NCBI GenBank assembly: GCA_016987375.1
Contig: PJRA01000325.1
Span: 219,724-232,015 of the forward strand
Length of the DNA stretch: 12,292 bases
Direction of reading: 5' to 3'
DNA from: Brachionus koreanus
Lineage: Eukaryota > Rotifera > Eurotatoria > Ploima > Brachionidae
Made by a program: the position numbers and the translations under genes
The notes under the pieces: model-generated
Told to the model about the DNA's origin: nothing
Database searches by the model: none
The model's input: only the letters and a program-made list of their open reading frames with translations
Shown here: piece by piece, positions 1-8,400 of the stretch
How the letters are laid out: every line of letters begins with the position of its first letter
How positions within the stretch are numbered: position 1 is the first letter of the stretch

Positions 1-1112
1 CGTTATTGGATTAATCAGAGATAATTATTTTTACAAAAAAACCGCTTTTTTTTTATTTTACCGCCTTTTATACACATAAAAACAATCTTTGTGTTAACAA
101 ATAAAAAAATTTCTAAACTTTTGCAACATACTGTATAATTTCATGTAATTTCAGCAATATAATTTCTTTAAATAAATTAATAATAACTTTAAAGTTACCA
201 AGTCATGACTTGTATTTTTAAATTTTTTTATAACTTTTGTTCTAATGATCAAAAATTTGTTCTGCAGAAGATGAAAAAAAGTGAGAACTATTATTTCACC
301 TACTTTGGATGTCTGCAATGCCTCCAATCTTTCTAATATTTTTTTTCTGTTATTAATCTGAATTTTAGAGGTAACATAAAATTTCTCAACATAAATAGGA
401 AAAGAATCCAATAAAAATTTACTATTACTGACAAGACAATATATAAACATTGAAAAAAAATGAAGTGTTTTTGATGTATGATATGGTCATTAGAATAGTC
501 AAGAATCGTGAAGGTTCATTAGTTAAGCTTTTCAAATTATAATCTTTTCAAAATTTTACAAAACTATTCTCCCCCAACATACGGTCCATATTTAAAACTC
601 GTTCTATTATTAAAATTATTGAAAAGTAAAAATTGCTCTAGATAATTAATGAAACTTATATCAGAAAGTGTTTTGTTTTTCTTTGGGGTTTAAATTTCGA
701 ATTTTAAGTCGAAATTGCAATCCTTTAATAAACTGGTAAATAAAGATTCCTCACATATTCAGAAACCAACTTGAAGTCTACAGTTAACTTTATTTTTTGT
801 ATAGAACCATAAATGATCTTTTAATTGTGGATTTTTCTATTAAATGAATTAATGAATTCTTTTCTTTTCTAGATTTTCCAATAAAGCTTGATTGTATATA
901 TAACAAAAAACAATGTTAAAATCCGAAAACCCATTATGAGTTTAGATAAAATTAGATAGTGCTTTTAATTTTTTTTGAGACAAATTAGGAAAAAAAATTA
1001 ATATTAACCTTAAAGAAATAAAAAAACATTAAATTTTTTGCTTTCATTTTTCAACTTAGATTCATATCGTTAAAACATAGACAGTTCTAAAATAATTCAT
1101 TTTTCTATCTTC
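1..1112. other. Left flank, no recognised gene
   Basis: AT-rich sequence downstream of RAD9. The longest open stretch, 151-450 on the minus strand (99 codons, including KILERLEALQTSK), contains what looks like a 42-bp GT..CTGCAG intron at 262-303, so a distal exon of an unrecognised gene cannot be excluded. An inverted repeat AATTTCGA/TCGAAATT lies at 693-716. A GC-richer patch near 571-588 (minus strand ATGGACCGTATGTTGGGGG) starts a short frame that closes within 14 codons. Confidence 0.5.
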
Positions 1113-1129
1113 TTTATTATTTATTTATT
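1113..1129 (-). terminator. Clustered AATAAA signals downstream of RAD9
   Basis: Three AATAAA motifs on the minus strand (1113-1118, 1120-1125, 1124-1129) lie 67-85 nt after the RAD9 stop codon. A further copy at 1195-1200 overlaps the stop itself and is too close to be the likely signal. The 3' end of RAD9 mRNA is expected shortly below 1113. High AT content makes chance matches likely. Confidence 0.5.
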
Positions 1130-1195
1130 CGGCTCTTAATTTTTATTTAATACAATATACAAATTATTAAATAAAAAAATCAAAAGTTAAATTAT

Positions 1196-4100
1196 TTATT
1201 CATCTTCACTATCAGTATTATCAACAAAAACTGCACATTTTCTGACATTTTCATTTTTGTCCTCATCAACTTCCATTGAGTCATTCAAAAACATTGCCAA
1301 TGTTTTTCTACCTTCAATTTTTTTATTCTCTTCTTCCTCACCATCATCAAACAAAGTGTGAGCAAGCGATTTCATTTTTTTTGCAACTGGAGGTGACGGC
1401 GTAGCGGGTATATTTACACTAGTCATATTTTTCACTTTATCTTGATGCTGATCCAAAGCCTGGCTAAGCATTGCGTCTTCTTCTTCCTCTTCAATACTCA
1501 CTCCTCTCCTCTGCTCATTCAAATAGCTTTGTCTATTTGAAGCATCATACAAAGTTCGTCTTTTGATATTTCAGTAAAGAAAATAAGAAATTTAGAGATT
1601 ATAATTTAAAGCATTACTTGGCTGGTTTTGTCATTTTTGAGTCATTTCTGCTGCTATGTATATTAGCGCCATGCAAAGACTGATCCATTATTTCACTAAT
1701 ATTAGAAGCGTCAAAGCTTTTGTTAGCTTTTTTTTGACTTGGTCTGCTTGTGTCTGTGGAAACATTGGTGCATTGAGAGACAGACGAGTCGTCTGATAGG
1801 GTAGCGAAAGTAAAATTAGCCTCAAAATTAGAATTTGAATAGGCAAATATGACGGGTCTGCCTTTATGCTTGAAATATGTGTCTATTGACAAATCAAACC
1901 AGCAACCAAACAAAAGGCACACTTTAAATTCTTTTAAACAAAATGTTAAAGTTTCAAATTCTTTGTCTATTTCATAATGACTGAATTCATCACTATCGAA
2001 ATTTACTTGGGTGTTTATGAGTGACTTTGAATCAGCTAAATAAACAAAAATTAAAATTTTAAATTTAAAAACTAAAAAAATACTATTTTCTGGTATAACA
2101 TAATTTTTTATCATTAGTTTATTTGGTTCAACTAAAAAAGTAACTTCATCTGTATCATTTGAAAAACTGTTCATTGTTTCATGTAAATATCTAAAATAGC
2201 GATTATTAAATTTTTAAGAAAAAGAGCCCAAATAAAGCGTATACTTTGAACTAATGCTAATTTTGTTGGTACAATTTACAATTGAAAAAGAAGTCTGCAA
2301 ATTTTCACAGTCTGAAATACCGAGAATAAATGTTTTTCTTAGACCATATTTGGATGTCATGATGATCAGAAATTTTGTGTCATATAATTGATCTTGATTG
2401 TTTTTGCTTATTTTTTTTGTCATCATGGTAGAATCATAGTCGTAGACTTTTTGAGCAGTGTCATTAGTCAAAGCAATGTATTTTACTGTAATTGTACATT
2501 TTTCAATATTTTTTTCCAATGAATTTATATTTTTAAAAATTGACAAAAATGACTGAAAAATAAAATCAAAAATATTTAATTTTTTTTTCTCTAATTTATT
2601 AATTTTTTTATTAATACCTTTACTGGAATCTTACACTTAAACGGCTCATAATCGACAATATCATCTTCTTGATCGTTTAGTTTTCTTGTCGCATTACAAT
2701 CATTTAGAGTTGTATTATTTAAATTTGTAGTGTTCAGACAATTTTGATTCACTAAATGTGGTTCAAAATAGGAAAAAAATGATTGCTTGAATGAAAAGCA
2801 TGTAAAGGCAGAGCGTGATGAGTTAATCGTTCGAATTGATAGCTACAAGTTCAAAAGCTGAATTAGCAATTAGTTTATTTAAAATTTTAAAGGCTTTTTG
2901 AAAAAATAAAGATTAAGCTCAAAATTTCAATTATAATTAACCTTTAGTAAAACGAATTATAATTTAAAATCTTGAATATTAACAATCAAAGGTCGACTTA
3001 ATCTTTTTTCTAACTGTTGCTGTTACTATATTTTTACTGTTTATCACTAGATCTTTAATTAAAAACTAAATGATTAAATTTAATCTTTTACGAAAATCTA
3101 ATTTTATAAAAAATAAAGAAAAAGATCATATCTTGATAATCTTGAAATACATTATATTATTGATAGCGTTGGTAATTTCAAATAAAAATAGAATAAAAAT
3201 TATTCCTTTTTTGAAAATATAGAATAAAAGTTTATCAAAATATCAGGATGAGTCAAATAAATTTGCGTTTTTTTTTTAACTTTTGTTTAAATATAATAAT
3301 AAAAAAAATTGATTGTTAGCTTAACTTCAAAATATAAACCATTATACTCTATAGTCTTTAGGCATCTATCAGAGAGTAGTTTGATACTTCTCTTGTATCT
3401 TTTATCACTTTGGAAACAAAAAATCCACGATGTTCTTCTTCAACTGGGTTAGTAACATTTTGTCTCCTAATGAAATTCTCTACAAAATGATCCGTTAAGC
3501 AGAAAAGATGATAGTTAGAAGGAGAAAGATCTGGGCTTGGAGCTGGATGAGGAAATAATTCGATCTCTTCAAGCTATTCTATTTTTGCCATTGTTATTCT
3601 AGCTGTATTAAGTTCAGCGTCATCTTGAAGAAACAAACCTAACTTTGGGTTGACCAAAGAAAGATTTTTTTTAAATGAAGCATACATTCGTTCTAATTGT
3701 TCAAATTCTAAATAAAATTCAACCAAACACACAACATCATCTTTTTATCAAAGTGTTCTCTTTTTAAGACTTTGCTGAACTGGTTGAGGGGGTTCAAACC
3801 ATTGTTTTCTATTATAATAATTTCAAAAATAGATCTCATCACAGGTATTAGTCCGTCTGAAAAACTGTTCCTGTCAAAGATTCTCAAGAAGTTTCTTACA
3901 TATTTTAATGCATGGTTGAATATTGAAATTTCAAATCATGAGGAACAACTCGGCAACATCTAATAGCTTTGTTAATCAAATAAATTGTGATATTTAAAAG
4001 GCAAAGTAAAATTTTGGATCAAAATTCATTTTTTAAAAATGATCAAAACATTTTAAACGCGCATTTAAATTTCATCGCAGATTTTTGATTTTTGGTAACA

Positions 4101-5251
4101 TTTCAAGGCTTTATTTTTAGACTTTTGAAAAAAGATTGTAATTTCTAAAAATGCATTGAAATTTAATTGCGCATTTAGAATGTTTTATTCATTTTTGAAA
4201 AATGAAATTTGATCAAAAATTTTACTTTGCCCTTTAAAGGTCATTTGATAATTGCTCTCAAGAGTTGCAAGCAGAGCATTCTGATTGAGAATGGCTGGTC
4301 TGATCCAATAGCGAAGATTGCATTTTATAGAAGTTTTTTTTTAATCTAATAAAGAAAGAGTTAGAAATATCATCTTGAAGAATATTCAATTATGTTTATC
4401 TTAATATATAATATGACTAGAGACCACGAAAATTTTCTCATAACTTGCTCTAAGTTGGCTTTAAAAATTCTTAAAGTTGCTTAAGTTGTTTAAATGTTGC
4501 GCAAGTAAAAACATTCATTTATTTGAATTAAATTATTAATTTCATTAACCGCCTTTCAAGACGATGTAAGATAAAAATAAAAGAAAAAAATATACATTAG
4601 AATAAAAATGGATGTTAAAAAGTAAAATTTTTCTAATTTTCTGTATCACAAAAATTAGCTTTTGTTTCTTAACAGAAAGTAGCTTTGAGGAAAATTCCTC
4701 AAATTTTTTTAATCGAGTTGACATTTTTATTTTTTAATTAAATTTTTTTTTAATTTTTAAATTTTTGAGGTTATTATAAATATGTGTAAAAGTTGAATCA
4801 GTCATTCAATGTTGCGTTTACATTAAAAGAGTGCCAAAAGTTGCCAAAGTTGTTGGTTGTCTTTGAATATGACTTTAATTTTTAGAATTATACAGATGTT
4901 AAAATAAAAAATAATCAAACTTTTATAAAACGAAAAATTTTATGATTGAAATAAAACTAAACTTAAATTTAAATTTTAAATTATTGAAATAAGGCTAGAT
5001 TTAATTTATATTTTTCTATTTGCACAAATAGAAAAAAATTTGGGATGATCAAAAATTATCACATAAAAATAAAATTATTTTTAGGACTAAAATTAATTAA
5101 AAAACAGTCGGCTCCTATTGATATAGCAAAAAAATAAAAAACAAACCGATTCTTCACTAGGTTCGAAATAAAGCTCATCACCAATCTTAGACATGGTAAC
5201 TATAGACTTAGCAAACAATTTCAAGTTGTTTTGAGGAATAACAAATTTCAT
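1196..5251 (-). CDS. RAD9: RAD9, checkpoint clamp subunit of the 9-1-1 complex (six exons)
   Basis: RAD9 forms with RAD1 and HUS1 a PCNA-like ring loaded at damaged DNA; its tail recruits TopBP1 to activate ATR. Exons (minus strand, high to low): 5251-5147, 2842-2618, 2552-2245, 2190-2084, 2035-1618, 1559-1196; all introns GT..AG; joined length 1527 nt, 508 aa plus stop. The start gives [17 protein letters not shown], then IGDELYFEP and [17 protein letters not shown] across the exon 1/2 join, as in animal RAD9. FCLKEF (residues 280-285) and KGRPVIF (306-312) match the second clamp domain. The tail (from about residue 340) is Ser-rich and acidic, with [12 protein letters not shown] (442-453) like the basic patch of human RAD9A, and ends TDSEDE. 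Human RAD9A is 391 aa; the excess lies in the tail and an Asn-rich insert at about residues 60-95. The weakest join is the last intron, whose acceptor ends CAAAAG. RAD9A and RAD9B cannot be told apart here. Confidence 0.9.
2036..2083 (-). other. RAD9 intron 4: 48 bp, stop-free, multiple of three
   Basis: The intron runs from A|GTATTT to TTTATTTAG|CT. Removing it joins VIPEN to TDSKSL, which fits the family alignment. Left in, it keeps the frame open and would insert 16 hydrophobic residues ([14 protein letters not shown] and neighbours) between the two clamp domains. This is why the stretch looks like one continuous reading frame. Its extreme T content and lack of any counterpart in other RAD9 proteins make it an intron rather than coding DNA. 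Confidence 0.8.
3358..4345 (-). mobile_element. Decayed mariner-family transposase in RAD9 intron 1
   Basis: Read on the minus strand, the stretch keeps the transposase order. An N-terminal piece (4345-4242) reads [18 protein letters not shown]. After an inserted element come RVVPHDL (near 3955-3930), a CDE version of the first catalytic motif TGDE (Asp at 3840-3838), [19 protein letters not shown] with the second Asp at 3624-3622, and [16 protein letters not shown] (3549-3502), ending in TAA at 3360-3358. The family's third catalytic Asp (PSDYHLF) is Asn here. There are at least four in-frame stops from CDE onward (two TGA, a TAA and a TAG at 3576-3574), a frameshift upstream of CDE and an apparent internal deletion after VVCLVEF. 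It cannot encode an active enzyme. It lies in the same orientation as RAD9. I could not identify its terminal inverted repeats or target duplication, so the element ends are not defined. Confidence 0.85.
3993..4238. mobile_element. Foldback MITE-like element nested in the mariner remnant
   Basis: Two inverted arms of about 88 bp, 3993-4080 and 4151-4238, flank a spacer of about 70 bp. The outer ends read TTTAAAAGGCAAAGTAAAAT and, on the other strand, TTTAAAGGGCAAAGTAAAAT, and roughly a dozen mismatches spread over the arms. There is no coding capacity, so it is non-autonomous. It interrupts the mariner transposase between its DNA-binding and catalytic parts, so it inserted later. TTTAAA occurs at both outer ends, so the target duplication may be TTAA (piggyBac-like), TA or TTTAAA; the palindromic ends make this undecidable from one copy. 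Confidence 0.85.
5011..5036. repeat. Perfect 12-bp-arm palindrome in RAD9 intron 1
   Basis: TTTTTCTATTTG (5011-5022) and its exact reverse complement (5025-5036) are separated by two bases. It lies about 110 bp below the exon 1 donor. As RNA it could form a tight hairpin, though a loop of two is below the steric minimum, so one or two pairs would open. It may be a remnant of a small foldback element or chance in AT-rich DNA. Confidence 0.6.
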
Positions 5252-5381
5252 TCTGTCAATTTTCAATTAAAAAACAAAATAAAAATTAAATTAATTTTAG
5301 ATTAGTTTAGAGAAAAACAAAAAAGAAGTGGTTACTTAATGACCCCAATCTTTGACAAATTAAAAATTTTCAAATTTAAAT
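5252..5381 (-). promoter_or_regulatory. Short dystrobrevin-RAD9 intergenic segment
   Basis: About 130 bp separates the dystrobrevin poly(A) signal from the RAD9 ATG. On the minus strand it holds a T/C-rich run (CTTCTTTTTTGTTTTTCTCT, 5332-5313) and ends TTGACAG|A just before the ATG (AG at 5254-5253). This could be an acceptor for a 5' UTR intron or for spliced-leader addition. A compact promoter is equally possible. No TATA or initiator element can be assigned with confidence. Confidence 0.3.
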
Positions 5382-5387
5382 TTTATT
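5382..5387 (-). terminator. Poly(A) signal AATAAA for dystrobrevin
   Basis: AATAAA on the minus strand lies about 100 nt after the dystrobrevin stop codon (5490-5488). It is the first canonical signal downstream and precedes the RAD9 start codon by about 130 bp. The motif is common in DNA this AT-rich, so position is the main support. Confidence 0.55.
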
Positions 5388-5487
5388 AAACATTTTTGAA
5401 ATTCTATTAACGGTAACTTAAAATCAACAAAAAAAAAAATCCATTTTTAAAAAGTTAATCTAATTTACAAGAATATTCTTATCACTG

Positions 5488-8400
5488 TTAAAGCAAATCA
5501 TTAAATTGGTTATTTTCGTTTTTTACCATCGAATCGGTACTTTTTTGTCCATGATCGACTAAAATTTGCTCCAACTCCTTGCACCACGACTCGCCTAATT
5601 CTGTATTATCGACCAGTTTAGACAATAAATCATCAACGGTAGGCTTTTTCTCTTCTTTGTCTCTGATCTCAGTCTGCTGTTCAGTTAAATCATCTATAAA
5701 CGATTCACTGATCAAACTATTTTGGTAAAGAAGGTTTTCAAATTCAAGTTTTTTCTCCTCTTCGTGTTCTTTTTCAGCTGAATTTTTCTTAATACTATTC
5801 GATTGAGTCAATGTGTTATTTTTATCCAAATTTTCACTCATTTTTGAAGAATAAAACTGAAAGTCATCTGTTTCCGAATTGAGCTCTTTGACCAAATTTT
5901 GCATTGCCGAAGTAACAGAATCAGCAGCCAGGAGCAAATCGTTGTGCAAAGTTGAATTTTGCTCGTTCAATGAATTTAATGAACTGTTCGTTGATTGATT
6001 AAGAGAATTAGTCATATTGAATTTAGATCTAGGTGGATGAATTTCGTTCATGGCCGGTGAATTGGGCGAGCTCCAACTTCTCGGCTGTAAATTAGTAATA
6101 ATTCCATTACGATTTTTATTGATTGGCATTTGAGCTTCTTTTGAATTAGTTGGTCTATTGATTAAAGCATCTAGTTGACTCAACCGGTTTAGTAGCTCGT
6201 TTCTATTTGACTCCAAAAGTTGCATTCTGGACTCGAGCTGACCTTTTTTGTGCTTCAAAGTCTGCAACTCTAGCAGTATGGGATCCTGATTGTAAACTTT
6301 TCGGTTCAGTGTGGCGCTCATTGGAGCCTTGTATTTTGCTTCGTTCGGTTCAAGCATGTCCAATGAACAGTTCGATAGTTGTTTGAGTCTGAGTCGTTTT
6401 ATTTCTTTGAGAATTTCTTTGTTTTGGCGTTCCAATTTGGCAACAATTTCTTGTTTTTCCTTGAGAAGTTGATAGTTGCTTAAGTTTTCGAAGTCAGTGT
6501 CTTCAGAATCCATGTCCAATTCGCGTAGACTGTCACGCGATTGTCTAAAGTTGTTTTCGGAAAGACTTCGACTTGTGTTATAGGTGTTGAATCTTTGGGA
6601 AGAAGAGGCGGGCACTTGTCTCGAAAGACTAGCGGTACGAGATTCGTTTAAAAGATTGAGTTTTTGCTTAAATGTGTTCTGTTTAATGGACTTAATGGAT
6701 GCTGGTTTGGGAACTGATTGGTTCAAAGTGGCGTAGTTTGAATAGTTTGAACGGGGCGACTGTACATTCGATGTTGGCTGAGTAAATTGAGGTTTTTTCG
6801 AGTAAATTTCGGCTAGTCGAGATGAATAAAATTGAATAACGTGGTGCTCGTCCAAGTTCTGGTTGCCATCAATGACTCCATGAGAAAGCGGAAGCGGTTT
6901 TTGTAAAAAGCTGCAGTAATTACTTAAAATAAGAAAAAAATTTATATCTTAAATAAATATTGTTTCTATTTTCCAATTCTGCTTTACCTGTTAGAAGAAT
7001 CTTTGCCCCTGGACTTGAGCATAGAAAGTGTGTTACTGTAATTGGCTCGATTCGACGCTTGATTAAATTGGCCCATAGAGGGCGTAGGTTTTATGCTAAG
7101 TTCATTCCTTAATAGAAATTTATTAGCAAAATAAGTAAATTTTTTGTGCTTTTGTTCAAAAAAATCTAATTTTTTATTAGAAATTTTTGAAAAATTTAAA
7201 AATATTGCTTTTAATTGAGACAAGTTCAATTTTAAAATTTTAAATTTCAAAAATAAATCCCTCAAAATTATGAAGACTTGTATAAATTATTAATTTTTGT
7301 CTTAAATTAAATTAAACAATTTTATTTTTATTTTGTAATTAAATAAAAGCAAAGGTGTATTTTTTGAAATGGAATTGATAAATATCTACCATACTTGAAT
7401 GAGACTCTGTGAAGTTTATTTAGTTTGTTAGCTTTGATTTCAATTTCATAAATATTTGGTTGAGATATTGGCTTAATTTTTTGCTGCATTTATGAAAAAT
7501 AAAGAAAAAAAACATTTATCTTAAATAATTGATATCAAATATTTGAAAGTCTTTTTTAAAATTCAAAGCAAGCTTAAATAATTGACAAAAAATTCGATAA
7601 AATTTAATTATACCTTTGACAATAAAGCATAATTCAAGTTCAACAAAAGTTTCACTAAATGTAAACCTAGCACAATTCGAGTTCTAAATTAATTTTTCAT
7701 AAGTTGAAAAAAAAAAAAAGAGATCAATAAAATTATTTTTTTCGAAAAAAAATTATAATTAATTTTGCCTCCATAGACATAGGTTTTTAAAATAATTAAA
7801 TGTGGACAAATTCGAATTTTAGTATATTTTTTATGCCACTAATTAATAAAAAAGGAAAAAAAATCATGTTTTACAAATAGTTTAGTCTTATCAAACTAGC
7901 TTTAACTCTGAATTTTTTAATTCTTTTCTAAATCAGATTTAAAAAAAATTCACAATTTTATTTTCTAAAATTAATTATTTATTTTTTCATCTTAATCAGA
8001 TGAGAATTTAAAGTTATCGATAACAAAATTATTCAAAGTCTCGAACAACTTTCATTTCACCAGGTTTATTTTTTATCTAAACTAATTTAAAGGATATACA
8101 AATCGTCTTAACTTTTTTGCTTTGTATCAATTTTAAAAAATAGAAATTTGAAAAGAGATTAATATTTTAAGCCTAACAAAAAAATCTAACATGATTTTTT
8201 TAAATAAATAAAAAATATGAGGAAAATTTACATCAAATTTTTAATGTCAGATGATTGATTGTATTTGGACTCCAGAAATGTATTGATTAAGTTGAATGAA
8301 TATTGGTTTTTATTGTGTGGATTTGAGTATAAATCTGATCTATTTATAGGTAAACTACTTGTATTTGGTATATTTTGATTATCGCTCTGAAATTTCGAAG

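Larger units (their letters stand above)
2843..5146 (-). other. RAD9 intron 1, 2304 bp, transposon-bearing
   Basis: The donor is TCG|GTTTGT after residue 35 and the acceptor CTTGTAG|CTA before residue 36, both at phase 0; the flanking protein (EPSEES then LSIRTIN) reads straight across as in other RAD9 proteins. It is 35 times longer than any other intron of this gene. About 1 kb of it is the mariner remnant with its nested foldback element. The remaining parts (2843-3357 and 4346-5146) are AT-rich, and I see no exon in them. Confidence 0.88.
7108..8231 (-). other. Dystrobrevin intron 6, 1124 bp
   Basis: The donor is TTGAT|GTAAAT and the acceptor CTATTAAG|GAAT. The split codon AT|G gives Met439, and the reading frame continues as NELSIKPTPSM. 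It is the only long intron of this gene; the other six are 54-65 bp. It lies in the linker between the ZZ finger and the coiled coils, the part of the family in which vertebrate genes carry alternatively spliced variable regions. Two candidate cassette exons lie inside (7614-7683 and 7395-7483). Elsewhere I see only AT-rich sequence. Confidence 0.8.

Noticed and set aside
151..450. Minus-strand 99-codon open frame with an apparent 42-bp intron
   Set aside because: Some parts look protein-like, but I recognise no family and cannot trace other exons, so I do not call a gene.
571..588. GC-richer patch GTATGTTGGGGG, considered as a transposon end
   Set aside because: No matching inverted copy was found in the window.
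3772..3963. Plus-strand 63-codon open frame
   Set aside because: It lies antisense to the mariner transposase relic, which explains the sequence; no protein similarity of its own.
4430..4870. Repeated GTTG-containing stretches (AATGTTGCG at two places) considered as mariner terminal repeats
   Set aside because: The copies are direct, short and have no partner on the other side of the transposase relic.
8035..8080. Possible short exon PGEMKVVRDFE on the minus strand in dystrobrevin intron 6
   Set aside because: No fitting acceptor or donor, and a stop follows at once.
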